This document shows positions 1-12,829 of a stretch of DNA of 64,000 nucleotides, in pieces. The translations under genes were made by a program, and so were the position numbers. The stretch comes from Caprimulgus europaeus (taxonomy: Eukaryota > Chordata > Aves > Caprimulgiformes > Caprimulgidae): positions 24,568,578-24,632,577 of the forward strand of contig OU015533.1 of NCBI GenBank assembly GCA_907165065.1, in the 5' to 3' direction. The notes beneath the pieces are model-generated. The model worked only from the letters and a program-made list of their open reading frames with translations, was not told the DNA's origin and searched no databases. Each line of letters opens with the position of its first letter. Position 1 is the stretch's first letter.

Positions 1-2227
1 TGGCTTTCATCTAGCATGGACTTGTGTTCAGTGTGCTATATAGATGTACCATCCCCTGCCTCAGTAGACAACCAGTATTGTTAAATAATTTTTCCAAAGC
101 AATGTGACTGATTATTCTGCAAATAAAACATAAGGAGTATTTCTTTGTTGCATTTGCTGCAAAGAAGAACCTGTAGGATGTAAAACTTGAAAAGGAATTT
201 GTTTAGCTGTGTTAATGCACTCAAAGAATTCCACTGAGTATTCATGATGGTTTTAATATTAATCTAATTTTAATTGGAAATTAATCCTATCAGAAGGATG
301 TGAAGTGAGGAATAATCCTTAAAAAAGAAGTGACTTGGAAGCTTAAATTTCTGTTCTTGAGAACTAGGTAGAGTAAAATACTTAAAGGCATTCTGGCACC
401 TAAATTCACTTTGCTCTAAAGATATGAAACCTACACTTATGTGTACCTAAAATGCAGTAAAATGCATAAGTATGTTTTCAAAAGTGATCTTGAAACCTAA
501 ACCTCATTACAGGAGAGAGTCGCTTTTGAAAATAAAACACAAGATTCTTAAATCACTCTGTCATTTTGAAAATCTGAGATTGCAAGTGACCCCAGTGGCC
601 TTAAACCTCAATCTAGAGAATGACACCCCTACTTGCATTTTACAATTCTCCCTAATTAATTGTCATTTTATGTCAATTCACAAGGAGGAACAAAACTCAC
701 AAAAGTCATCATTTCTGGCCTATGCCTTACTTGAAAGTTCTTTCATTTTCCAATCCCTACTTACCTTTTGAAATTGGACAGGCTGGGAGACCAAGAAAGT
801 AGCAAAATAGGTGATCAAAAGATGCTGATTTATGACCTAAAGCATTTGAACATTTTTAAGACCTTCAAGAGTACAATTTAACGTGTCCCCAGGTGACTTT
901 AGTTTACACAGCCAGCCCTTACAGCACAGATAATCTAGGCAGACGTTGTCTTTGGCAGCGTTACAGGGCTACATTTCACAAAACCGGCCTGTTTGTTTTT
1001 CCCTGTTTCAGACAGCCACTCATGCATTATTTACGGCATCAGGCATTACTATTTGGTTTTTTTCACCTTCTATTTGATTACAGAAACGTAATTGTGGCTA
1101 GCAGAAAAGCAATGGAAATACTGCAAATACAGACTTGCTTATCCTTTGTGTCTCTCATCTTTTTCGGGGTGTGTAGGAATATTTGGTTTGGGGGCTTGCT
1201 TAGGTTTCTTTTTGACCTACAACTAAAGGATAGTCATACAATTTTTTATTCTCTCAAAGAGCTTCTGAACCTCTGAATAGTGGCTGACTGAATGGGCTAT
1301 TAATCTATGGTGTGCTGTAATCCAGGATGTTTGCCCTGTAACCATTGCTTTATTTGCAGGTTACAGGTTAGGTTATCTAAAGAACATATCTGGGATCTAT
1401 TTATTTTCTTGCAGTCATTTATACTCATCCCCTCCCCCCAGCATCACAAAAATATACATGGAAAAAAAAAAAAAAAGATGTTGGCATTAATCTGAGAAAC
1501 ACCTAGGCACCATTAGCACAAGCAGAAGGAGCACTTTTGCAGGCTATCAGCAGAGTGACTTATCCATTTTTATCTACTTACCCAGTTTGTCGAGAACAAA
1601 TTACACTGGGGGGTGGAGTGAAAACTCAGTAAATTTGGGTTGATTCATCACCTGTCCTACTTTGCAGATCAATCAGTTAATAATTTCATTGACCTGGAGG
1701 ATCATTCAGAACAATATATTTAATTCAGTCATGCATTTAGTTTAATTAAGGTTTGAAGTTACAGTGCTCTGCTGCCAAAGATATTAAATCTGTTTTCTTT
1801 CTGCTTTCCATTCACCATGTGAATTTCCTCTACTGGATATCATTCATAAAAGATCTTTTATTTTAGTTTATCTTAGTTCCTTGAAGCTTCTGTGAAATTC
1901 TGAACCTTACTTTGGAATAAGAACCACCTGAAAATCTTTCTGCACCATTTTGGATTAATGTTCTGGAAGTATTAGGCCTCCTGGACACTTCAGCAACTGG
2001 GGTTGGAGGGGGTACACAAATCTTAGGAGCCAGCTATTTGAAAACTGTCTAAGAGAGTGCAAATGATCTGGTGCAGAGATGCAACTGAGAAAGGACATGA
2101 ATGCTAAGATGCTGTCAGAGAGCAGGAACTACAGAGCTGAGGGGTTTTCATGAATGTCTCTTGCAATGGGGTGGCAAGGAATAACCCTCACTAGCAGGTA
2201 GCTTTGTGGCCATTATCTCTAAATAAT
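1..2227. other. Non-coding AT-rich sequence
   Basis: No gene is recognised. The longest open frame (893-1276, plus, 127 aa) has no familiar domain and an F/L/I-rich composition typical of translated AT-rich DNA. A 15-bp A tract lies at 1462-1476, with no recognisable retroposon body upstream of it. I see nothing else in this stretch. Confidence 0.6.
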
Positions 2228-2344
2228 ACAGTAACCACTATATTTAACAGTTACACTATATTATACAGTTACACTATATTATACAGTAACCACTATATTT
2301 AACAGTGGTTAAATATAACCACTCTAATATAGTGGTTATATTTA
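2228..2344. repeat. Compound AT-rich tandem and inverted repeat
   Basis: A unit reading acagtaaccactatattt occurs at 2228 and again at 2283, period 55. Between them an 18-bp unit (cagttacactatattata) is repeated in tandem at 2248 and 2266. The block ends in a perfect hairpin: 14-bp arms 2310-2323 and 2331-2344 around a 7-base loop. A smaller pair, aaccact/agtggtt, is nested at 2289-2295 and 2304-2310. All of this is read directly from the sequence. It could extrude as a cruciform. It looks like a local minisatellite-like expansion rather than a known transposon. Confidence 0.85.
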
Positions 2345-4852
2345 GCTTCAGAAAAAATATTAAATATGTATTGAGATTACAGGAAGTAAAATAACCAACT
2401 ATTAACATAAAACCATAATTCAGCTGATCTAGAAAATGAAAGTTACAGTTCTGTGATAATCAACATGTACAATGAATATAGACAGAGCTCTACAAGTTGC
2501 CAGTACTGAATTCAGTCTCACAGACGATGCTAGAAAATCTGAGGATATTTTGCTTTATCGTGTGCTCTTCTGATAGTGCTCTTTTCCTGGCAGCTACTAC
2601 CTCTTTCTTCCCTTGTGTAACTAACTCTCACATTTCAAACCCCTGCAAGTTTGTCACAGGTTGAAAGCTATGTTCATCTTGTGATGGTGATACTGCACTG
2701 CTGAGTGTCAACAATGTCACTTTACCTGGCCTGAAAGCCTTTTGGTGTGTGTGTCTGCACAAGCCTTCACAATGATACAGAAAAGCTGGATTTACACCAT
2801 TTCTCTCTGACTGTGGCTATCAGAGGACAATTCATCATCACCTTTATGAGATATACCTTAATTTAATGGGAAGAATCTTACTGAAACACTGGTTGATATT
2901 GCCAACACATCTTAACTTCTGAAGGGCAATAGTTTGAGCTTTGCAGACGTATCTTTTAGGCCTGCCTTGAGGTCTAAACAATCCAGGCATATTGCAAGTT
3001 AAGAAAATAACATTTTTCTTGCCCCCCGATCTCCTGGCACAATTTAACATGCTCCAGAATGTTCAGTCATAGGGCTGCCAATCAAAAAGCACATTAAGAT
3101 TTTCCTCTGCTCTTGATTTCCATGTAACTGTATTCTTCTTTTAGTAAACTGCCAGGCTTGGAGATCCAAAAATGCTCCAGTCGTGAGTGAATGAACTTTA
3201 TTACTTGTGCTAGGGCCATTACAGTCATTGAATTTAATTTGTGTTAAGTAATACGCTTTCAAAACAGTGAATGGTTGAGATGCATGTAAGTTCCCTATTT
3301 TAGAGAAGATTTGGTACCTGGAAAGCAGGAGCGTTCAGGAGGAAGAGTTACATTGGACAGGTAGCCATTTCCCTCTTGTGTTTCCTCAATGTATTAACTT
3401 AAAAAATCTAGACACCAGATCTCTTCTGTTATTAAGAGATAGTTACCCCTCTGGGACTTAAAGACAGAGGATTTGGGAATTAATTTGCATTGAATTAAGG
3501 CTTTACTTCAGTGGCTATGGTTTCAACTAGCAAATTGGTTAACGGCTTTGTAGGCAGACTTGGGACTCTGACAAGGTCCAATACGCATATCCATCATTCA
3601 ATTGCTGTGTGATTGAAAGCACTTTTTGTTCCAGTGGTATGACATGCAGCGCACATGATTTGATTAAGCTAGCTTCTCTTTCCTTTTCCATAATTTACAT
3701 GTAGAGGCTGTTCCAACAGTCCTGGATCCTCAGCTCTCATGAGGATGACAGCATAAGGCACTGGCCACGTGTAGGTTCTGAAAGGCTGTATAGTGGAGCT
3801 TGCAGTCACATTTATTCTTCATTTTGATTTATTTAGGTACATGTGGAAATCTCCATCACAGATCAGCCCTATTGTATTATATACCTTTATCATAAAAACT
3901 GACATTCCTATTGTTCTTAAGGTGTTACCTAAGAAATTCCAGGATATTAATTGCCAGCTAGAGAACACATTTGCAAAATAATTTCACTCATATGTTAGTG
4001 TCTTTACTGTTCATTGCTAAGGCATGAATTTTACCAAGAAACAGATACATCTTGTATTGGTATTTTGGTTTCAGAAGGATGAAGTTGGAAAGACGCAGGT
4101 CTGGTTTGAGAGCATGTCCTTGAAAAGCCCATTTGCGGTTTGGAACATTATTTCCCCACAGTGTGGAGAAGGGCTGGGCAGCAGATGATTCATGCTATGG
4201 CTGTCATGGCACACAAGGAACATGTATTTCTCAGTGATTATTAACTTTCCTCTTCACTCTTGTACTTGGTCTTTTATTTTACTTGGCTGAAAAACTGATT
4301 GGAGGACAGAGACCATGGTTGAAAAGTGTGTGTGTAAGTACAGGTGAAAAATACCCATTTTTTTCGTTTGCAAACTGTGCAAAACCACTATTTTCAGTTT
4401 TGCAATCTGCTCCATGAAAAACTATTCTGGGTCTGCATTAGTTCTGTCCACTAATATCTGAAAAAGCACTAATTATGTAATTTTAGTAGCTTTTCCCCTT
4501 TTCAGCTAAGTCTAATTTTGCTATTTCTGTAGGGCTTAACCTTCTGCTCAAGCTACGTATTTCCTTTTTCACTGAACAAACTTCTTTTTCCTTTACATTT
4601 TGATGCATGTTTCTTCTAAAAAGCCTCTCTCGGTTCAATAGTAAAAAGATACTTGAAAGACATGTCTGGAGTGCCTGAAGTACACCATGTCTCTGCAGGA
4701 CTGTCCTCCAGATGTGGGCCTCTGAGGCAGAGATCCTCTCTCACTCAGGGTATATATACACACAGTGTCACTGCTTCCCATTTAATGGCCTCACTTCAGT
4801 CCTCCCTCAATATTGTTCTTACCTCATCTTACTGTGAGTTTGTTCTTGTTAA
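2345..4852. other. Non-coding sequence, nothing recognised
   Basis: Both strands hold only short open frames of under 80 codons without domain signatures. Base composition stays even and AT-rich. No repeat consensus that I know was recognised here. Confidence 0.55.
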
Positions 4853-4884
4853 GGGCCTGATCCATCAAAGCACTTAAGCACATG
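4853..4884 (+). repeat. Fragment of old amniote terminal-inverted-repeat element (tentative)
   Basis: The sequence gggcctgatccatcaaag followed by cacttaagcacatg resembles the end of short, old, MITE-like elements common in reptile and bird genomes (recalled pattern: GGGCCTGATCC, then a CTTAAGCACATG motif). Only about 32 bp is recognisable and no partner terminus was found. Just downstream, gtaaagtgt is repeated twice in tandem around 4935-4955. The family assignment is from memory. Confidence 0.4.
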
Positions 4885-6580
4885 GTTGTGGGTTGTAAAC
4901 CCACCAGTGTAAGTACCTTGACTTTTTATAACCCTGTAAAGTGTGTAAAGTGTGTACCTATGGCACTATAAAAGATGGGTTTAAATGATGTCTGTGATAA
5001 GAGCTAACCTTTTCTGTTCAGCACTTATTCTCCTCTGTAACACAAGAAGTTTCTGCAGTTTGCATTGCATATATTTCAAACAAGGCTGGTTTTGACAAAT
5101 TGACTGTTTCTTTTTTAGTTCTGTCTTTTTGTGCCTGTCTAAAAGAGCATCTACACCTAATAAATTTTGAAGATATTCTTGCTTATCTGTATTCCTTAAA
5201 AAACTGCTTAGATTCTGTTAGACACCCTAAAGGATTACTTAATACTTAAAATTTTTCAGTTCAGCTTCTTAAAAGACTTAAAGCAATATAAGAAAACAGG
5301 ACCATCACAGTAGGCTCAAACCCTCTCCTTGCAGACACCACTAAGGTTAAGTCTTAAGTTATATCCTGTTCTAAGAACTGAGCTTGGTCCAGTGCAGAAT
5401 TTTAATTTCTGTAAGCACTGGAAATAAAAAGTAATTAAACCTCTGCATATTCCTTGTGTACTATAAATACATTAATAAAATAGGCAACGGAATTCAACTC
5501 CTAAATTATTAGCAGTAGTAAAATGCTGAATATTGAAACACCATTTAATTTATTCATTTTTTTTTTCAGGCTAAAATAGGCCTCTAGGAGCAATTTAAGC
5601 ATTACAATAATGTAATTGTTCAGTATAGTCAGCAGTTAGATACACAGCTATCTCTGTTCAAAAATAAATAGCAAGCTAGTGGCAAAGTCCCATGTTTCAG
5701 TGTAAATTGATGTCGAATTTACACAAAGCCATCAGATTGTTCTCTCATTTCTTCAATGAACAAGCAACTTATTTATTTCAGTGTGAAAACTACTGGTCAG
5801 TAAACCAATGCACTTAACCCGCTTTAGTGCCCACAGACAGTCAAGCTCTAATTGTATACTTTTAGGTAACCTGTGAATCTCTAAGTTAGCATATATAAAA
5901 TGTAAACCTCCTAACCCCAAAAGGAACTTAGATGTTGACTATCTGTCTTGGATGTATTTTAGAGAAAACTGGTTAAGCCCAAGGCAAAACATAACAAATA
6001 GGTGTCATATATTAACAGCAGAGAAAATTGGAAATCTTTTAGCCTATGTATTAGATTGTACATCTGCAAAAGAAAGATTAGTAGGTAGCCATTTCAAAGC
6101 TAAGACTGTTAGGGAAAAGTTTTCGCTGAGTATTTCCTTATATGAAAAAGTGCTCTCAATTCCAGTCTGCTGTACAGGCCAGATGATATGCCTCACAATC
6201 ATCATGAGAAGTTCCAAAGCTGCTGTAATGTAGATCCAATCTGTTTGAAATTCAGCAACCTTTCTCAACTTCCATTTACAAGTACAGGGAGCACCCATGG
6301 CTGAGGAAAAATCTGAAACATTGTGTATCTAATCCAACATACTCCTGCTTTTCACATCTCAAAGGAATTCAATTAGTACTTCTTTTCTAGAGCAGTACTC
6401 AAAAGAACTGAGAGGAATGACTTGCTTCTGCTATACTCAAAGGTCTAACCATCTTTTAGAAGACTTCAGAAATCAAGTTAGGGAAAAAAATAGTGGATCA
6501 GACATCTGAATAGTCTCCTTGGTGAAGCTGTAGCTTGATATCCTGCTCACGCCCAGTTTTGGAGGGTTTCCTCCAGAAAC
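4885..6580. other. Non-coding sequence with one short inverted repeat
   Basis: The only structure seen is a perfect 9-bp inverted repeat (gtgtaaatt/aatttacac) at 5700-5708 and 5716-5724 around a 7-base loop. This resembles the centre of old TIR elements. Open frames on both strands near 5.95-6.30 kb overlap each other and have no recognisable product. Confidence 0.5.
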
Positions 6581-6773
6581 ACAGGATCATAAGATAATGA
6601 AGGGCTGAAATGGACCTCAGGAGGTCTCTAGTACAACCTTCTGCTCAAAGCAGAATCACTTCTGAGGCCAGACCAAGTTACTCAGCGCTGTATCTGGTCT
6701 GGTTTTGAAACCTCCATAGATGGAGTCTATACAATGTCTGGCCCACTTACTCCACTGCTTGACTGCCCTGATG
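6581..6773 (-). repeat. CR1 LINE fragment, 3' region, diverged
   Basis: Read on the plus strand, this is the reverse complement of a CR1 3' end. It runs in order through a decayed ATCATA-type tail (6583-6600), a tggacctcaggaggtctcta segment, a ctgctcaaagcag motif, a ggtctggttttgaaacctcc segment, a gatggagtctat segment and ctccactgcttgactgccctgatg. These match the order of the bird/reptile CR1 consensus as I know it. The copy is 5'-truncated, as is usual for CR1, and diverged enough that no reading frame survives. The element is transcribed leftward. Confidence 0.85.
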
Positions 6774-8510
6774 CCATGTGAGTCCAGAGCCACTGTAGAG
6801 AATAGTGCTAGACAAAAAATCTAATTCCCCAAACTGCCTCCAAACCACACTGAGGGAAGGCCAGCCCTGCGTGCTGTACAGCCTGTATTTTCTTTCCATG
6901 AAAGAAGGCACAAAGTCTGCTCAGATTACAAATACAACAATAAACTATGGCTTTCACTAGAGGTTGTCTCAACACTCAAGCAAACTCTATTTGTTACTGT
7001 AAATTCATATTGTGAGCATTTCTTCTTAACCAGGAGAGCTAGAAAAAGTTGTTTCCAATTAACTTAAATTCTAAGGTCATCACTTCAGAGCCAAAGTACA
7101 AAGTTACTGACTTAGGCCTTAAACTGATCTGATCTCAAAAGCATTTGCCTCCAGTGAAGAAAGCATAGCAATGTCTGGACATTAGCTGAACTCCTGCATA
7201 ATCTGCTGAGGGTCACCCCGTTTCATGGTTGGAATGTGTCCTGTGGACGTTGCTCCAGTGTCATCTTCAGGGAGGTGTTTGTATGACACAGTCAACAATT
7301 TTTTATAAACAGCTTTTTTATAAAAGTGTGAAAAATGCTTTTAATTCAAGCTTTATTAAGATATTTTTTATGCTGCCTATCAGTCAAGTGTCTTTCTACT
7401 CCAGGTTTATTACTCAGGGCCCAAAGACAGAAAAACTGAATACTAACAATTTGCTGCCAATAAAGGTGGCATTAAACTTGCTTCTAGACCAAAAAAATCT
7501 CATATGTTGTATCCTCATGGAACATAAACCACTAAACAGACTTCTAACATGCTGTAAGATGTCAAGAAGTTATTTACAATCTTAAATACCTATTGCACAC
7601 AAAGAGGGACTTGTTTATTTGTAGACATTGCATAGTTTATTTTTCAATAAGAAATATAATAAGGCCTCACTGAGAAGGGCAATGAAGAAATCTGTGAAAC
7701 CCTGTTTCATTGTTTCCATAGTAACCTCCTTAATAATCTAGTAACCTTGGTTAGGGACAAACCTATAAGCAAATATATTGTAAAAATTTCTCAGTCATAA
7801 TGAATACACTTTAATTGTTTGGCTTTTTGTATTGCTTTCACAAATATCTTGCCCCTTTATTAGTTTCCTCATTATCTTTAAGAAGCAAAACCTGAAGCAG
7901 AATATAATAACCTGCCCTACCCATCACTCTCAGTATTTTAAAAGGCAAGTTTCAGGTGCGGTACATTTAATTAGGATTTAACTATGTTGGTAGAGAAAAA
8001 AAAGGATAACCAAACTCAAATAGTAAAGGAATTGACTTGTGTGTTTGCTCAGAAAATTACCAAAGCCTTTTCAAGAATATTAAAACTGCAAAATTGGAAG
8101 TTAACACTAGCTGCAGAATCTCTTGCCCAGCTCCCTGCGCCTAGCAGATCCAGCTTTCAGTTTTTGCAAAAGCTGCAGCTATGAAGAGACAGAGCCACTT
8201 GATTTATTTTTGCATAGAGAAAGGACTGAAAAAATATTATTTGAATCAAAAAATCTTCAAGTTCAGGAAGTAAACACCAGAGTTTGGGTTTAAACTGTTT
8301 ACTTGTATTTTTTGTACCTGATGTGATGAGATGTGGGGTGCCCTACTCCTGGAGTATTTTGCCATGTCTAGAAATAAGAAGCAACAGAAAAATAAAAATC
8401 TACATGATATTTTTACGATCATTACAGAGTCCTGCAGTACCTGTGTGTTTTGTAGTAGGTGCCAAGCAAACACAGGATGACATAAAGTCCTTGCTTCAAC
8501 GTGTCATCCA
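6774..8510. other. Non-coding sequence, nothing recognised
   Basis: The sequence is AT-rich with no repeat consensus recognised. The open frame at 7229-7585 (118 aa, plus) has no motif and is probably chance. A weak continuation of the preceding CR1 past 6773 is possible but not demonstrable by eye. Confidence 0.5.
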
Positions 8511-8577
8511 GTTAAGGCCCCAGTTCTGCACAAACTGCACATGCTTCAGCATCCTAAACAGGCTGTGCCTAAATGCC
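8511..8577 (+). repeat. Possible remnant of old interspersed repeat
   Basis: The string ggccccagttctgcacaaac, then gcacatgcttcagc and cctaaacaggctgtgcctaa, recalls the diverged short TIR elements of reptiles and birds that carry a GGGCCC(A/T)GTTCTGCA-like end. There is no clear boundary or target-site duplication. Confidence 0.3.
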
Positions 8578-9961
8578 ATAAGCTATGTAATTTTTTTCTT
8601 CTGAGAAATTCATAAATGGATAGCATACAAATGTAATTTCACTGGAAACAAGATAGCTACCAGATATGATACCAGGTGCAATCCTTTTCAAAGTTAATAC
8701 TAATTATGTTTAATGTGTCTTATTGACTTCTAATAATCTCTGAGGGGTTTATTACCTAAGAAAGTATGTATGTGTTGATGATAGAAAGCAGAATGAAGTG
8801 TACTGATTTATTGCAACTCTTCATTAACTTTAAAAGCATTCCACTGTGATGAAGACATCAACCATAGGCTGTAGTATTTTCACACTGCAAAGGAATAGTT
8901 AAGGACAGGAAGACAAAAAAAGAAAGCAAACAATGTTTTAACTTGAATTCAAGCCAGGTTTCACAAAAACAAGACCCTATTCAAATCCGACGAAGTAAAA
9001 CACGTTAAAAGTATCCACCACTTTTCCCTGTTAAAGACATGGATGAAACATACCTGCTTGTGTGTGCGCTAAAATGTTACTAGGTAAGGTGATAGCAGTT
9101 CACTATATCGCATGAAGATAAATATGTAACTGAATTTCCTGTAAATACTTGAATCTGAATTCTCGTTCTTTATTACCTACAATGATGTAATTCTGTTGAT
9201 TTCTGTGGAATTAGATTTAAACCACCAATTTATGGGACAGAACAAGAAGGACCTTTTAATATTTTTTGCTCAGTAAAATTCTGATTTATTTTTTAAATTA
9301 AAAAGATCCATTCAAACTCAAAAAATCAGATCATGGAATAATGTGAAGTTTTAGGTTATATAACAGTTATGATAAAGTTTCTTTTGGAACAGAAGAGCTG
9401 TAGGTTTTGGACACAGGCAGTACAAAAGCAGAACAAAAAGCTGACTGATCTTTACCTATCAAAAGGGAGGTACCATAAACTTTTAATTCAGAAAGAAAAT
9501 TCCTCTTAACTCCAATGGGCTCAAGATTTTATCTTGCATTCCTAATTATTTCCTAGTGAGTTTTACACATGCAAATATTGTCAGCAAAAGTCAGGTAATT
9601 AGTGCAAATACCTCAACACTGAAAAATACTGAATGCATGCTTGTTTCCTAAATGACATGTGGCCCTGCAGTCTGTGTCTATATGTGTCCCCATGTAACAG
9701 AGTTGAAATTCTTCATAAGCATTATCATCAGTCCCCTTTCTCAGAGGAAAATGAGCACAGTATGTCATTATGTGTAGGATTGTATCACAGTTTGGCTACT
9801 AATGGGCTTTGGGCCAAACTCAAGAAAAGAAAATTGATTATATTTATTTTGGATACCTCTCAAAACAGGGGCTCTTTCTTTTGTGATACCAGCACTTACA
9901 AATAAAAGGAAATAATTCAAATTCTGATATTCAGTTTTGGCAAAATGTTCTGAATACTTAC
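8578..9961. other. Non-coding AT-rich sequence
   Basis: Nothing recognised. The open frame at 9633-9905 (90 aa, plus) has no domain signature. The right end of this stretch abuts the candidate minus-strand splice donor at 9955-9961. Confidence 0.5.
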
Positions 9962-10190
9962 CTGAAGAGGATTAATTAGACAGCTGCATCTCTCCTGACT
10001 TAAAGCCTGGGTCATTCCTGCCCCCAGCTGTTGATAACACATAATCTTCACTGGGCCTTCTTGCTCCAGACGCCCTCTCTCCAAAGCATGAGGTGGCATT
10101 TGCTAAATCTTCAGATATCAATGCTGCCTTGTGCCCATCCAGAACTTTGCAATAATGCCATACCTTACCATATTTCCTATAATTCACCAC
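9962..10190 (-). other. Candidate exon with consensus donor (product unknown)
   Basis: On the minus strand, cttcag is followed by gtaagta (plus 9955-9961), a full match to the vertebrate 5' splice-site consensus CAG|GTAAGTA. Upstream sequence is less AT-rich than its surroundings and has two open frames. One of 72 codons (10190 to 9972) stops just before the donor. The other of 60 codons (10099 to 9917) runs through it. Neither resembles a protein I know, so a non-coding or untranslated exon is more likely than a coding one. The 5' boundary is not determined, and 10190 is simply the start of the longer frame. It may equally be a chance donor. Confidence 0.25.
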
Positions 10191-10498
10191 AGTTTTAGGT
10201 GTGTTTGGGTTCTCTAGACAGAAAATTGTCTCTTTAAGTGTTTTGGTAGCACTTAAAGATAGATGGCATTTCCTTCTGTGGACTGATTGATCTCACAATC
10301 CCGGGCTTTGTGCTCCATATTCTGTACTACTTTACCTATATCTCCTTAAGGCTTACCAAAATGTGTTTTTAAGTATGTTCCTTAGGAGTGTTGAAGTGTG
10401 TAAGCCCAGTTTATTCAGACAAAATTGTTTTGAGAGTATGTGGGACCTCATCCACACAGGTATGCTGCTCCTGACCATCCCAACAATTACCTGCAGGT

Positions 10499-10600
10499 AA
10501 GGAGTTTCCATCTCTGCAAGCCTTTAAGAACAGATTAGACAAACATCTACTAACAATGACGTGGACACTCCTGCTTTGCAATAGGGCAGTGGACTCAAAC
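10499..10600 (+). repeat. CR1 LINE fragment, plus orientation
   Basis: The string ggagtttccatctctgcaag, then cctttaagaacagattagac and aaacatctac, matches the CR1 3'-untranslated core (TTTAAGAACAGGTTAGACAAACA). Then gtggacactcctgctttgca and gggcagtggactcaaa follow in the order expected for CR1 (TCCTGCC..GCAGGGGACTGGACTAGA). The copy is old, interrupted by substitutions, and missing its terminal ATTCTATG-type repeat. Confidence 0.75.
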
Positions 10601-12829
10601 ACCCTGTTTTCTGTGTTGTAACTGCTTTGACCAGCTCTCGGCACCAATAAGGAGTTTTCTTCCTTCACACAGATTGTTCCAGCAAGAAAGAAACACAGTA
10701 TTTCAAGAGGAGACAATGAGACCATACAGTCTATGACAGCATTCATAAAATGTCAAGGCTAGTATTACACCCTGCCCAATCACCTCTAACATAGCTCAGA
10801 CTGGGAGTACCATGTAATGAATACTTACAGGAAATTCTTCATAGTACACTCACTAGAGTTAAAAAGAATTCCTGAATACATTTAAGTAATGAGTAAAATT
10901 TCAGAAAATCTTTATTGTTGGTGGTTGTGAGCAGGATCATGCTCAGAGGAGATGCCAGCATTTGTGATAAATTTTCCATGCTATTTTACCATAAATAACA
11001 AGCTACTCTTGCATCCCTTATACTTTCTCAAAAAAAAAAAAAAATTGCTAAGCAACACTAAATGTTCTTTTTGGTTTGAAATATCTCCACTGAGACTACT
11101 GTTGTTTTGGTCAGACACCACTATGAAGGACCTAGAAATAAAGGAATATAAAGAAACTGAAGAAAGCTAAAAGTATATAGAAACAGTCCTGAAAACAAAC
11201 TAACAATTGTACATGAGAGTACCTCTCACTTAAAAAAACATGATTCAAATTGGAAAAAATACAGAAAATGTGCTTAGAATTCTGCCACCATTACTTGGGA
11301 AAATTAAAGTATCTTATTTGGTAGATTTGTTTACGGAAGAAAGACCTGGGCTTACCCGAGGTAGCTACTGCAAAATAAATAGCACAATTCCAGACATATG
11401 GGCAAACTTTCTAATACTGTGAGTTAATTTGAGCTTGGGAATTGAGGATTTTTCTAACTCCCATTTCATAAATTTAGAATATGGAAAATTCTAAAAGTTG
11501 TGTTAATATTAGATTTTAAGGCTCAATACTGTGGATATTCAGCAAATGGGAATAAACCTTGCTATTTTCTTGTCTGTATCAATTATTTCTCTCTCCTAGA
11601 TGTACAGTGGAACTGAGAAAGGAAAAAGCATATGAATCATAAAATGAAAAACTGCAATTGTTTGCCTGATACTGTATCGGATTACAAGAGGACATGGATT
11701 AAATGTTAATTCCAGCTAATAACAGTAAAGAATCTCTTATACAGATTGTGATTGCATGATTTTGCTCTAAATTCTGACAGTATTCTGGACAGGAAAAGTC
11801 TGTCATAAGTGGAATGGAAACTATTCATTCTTGCTCTGGCCTGGCAGATAGCCCATTAGCTTTAAATTAAATAAATATCAGCAATAATCTTAAATAAAAC
11901 TTAAATGTTGTCATAAAATGTCAACTATAATTTATTTTATGCCTGCTACTCAAAATAATGGTTATTGTTAGAACTATGTCAGAGGGAGGTATTTCTCTAA
12001 CTTATAATTTTCTATATCAGTAAGAAACTTCTAGTTTATTTTAGGAACAAGTTGTCATTCTAGATCAAGCGCACTGAGCTGGTGTTGGACTTAGCGATCT
12101 CCCAGACTTCTGGCAAAATTATTTTAATTAGCCTTCTCCTAACAGCGTTTAAACAAATCCTATGCTGCCAGGGAAGGAAGAAATGACTTCTCAGTCAGAT
12201 AGTTTACTTAGTTCTCTTTCTCCACTGCCATAAATCTTGGTGTGGAGATTATTAGTGACTTAAGACTACTTTTTTTTAAACAATGAACTGTGACCACTTT
12301 ACCCACTGAAAAGCTCACACATCATTCAAGTATAAATGTTCTGTTTCTGCATGGTTTGTTTTCACACCATTGTTGGGTGCTAAAATAGCTTTACACCATT
12401 TATAAGGCATGGACATTTTAGCTAATCTATCCAGTCTGTTACAGGTATACCAAAGTAGAAAAATAGTGGTGGTAACCATGTATATGTGCAGTGCTATGGG
12501 TACATATATTGGAGTCAGACATGTTTGGTAATCCTAACATGTTATTTGAATCTCAAATTAGCCAGTAGTCATGTACTATAAATTCCATGATACACAGATA
12601 AATTCAAAATCTACCTTTATTTGAATATGTGAAATGATCAAATATGTATCTTCCAAGAAAAATCTACTTAGAGACTTATGGGCCAAAAAAAAAAATCTAT
12701 GATTTGTGTCCACATCTAGTGAAAAAAGTTTATAACTCGCATACCCACAATCTACAAAGTCCCTGCATAAGGTTTGGCTTTGGACCTTGCATGCTTTCTT
12801 CACAAAAGAATTGCTGTCTGTTTCCTGAG
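10601..12829. other. Non-coding AT-rich sequence
   Basis: A 15-bp A tract lies at 11030-11044 and an 11-bp A tract at 12685-12695. No retroposon body was recognised next to either. Short open frames (for example 11240-11422, and 12576-12953 on the minus strand) have no recognisable domains. Confidence 0.5.

Noticed and set aside
893..1276. 127-codon plus-strand frame as a gene
   Set aside because: No domain, no Kozak or splice support, and an F/L-rich composition typical of AT-rich non-coding DNA.
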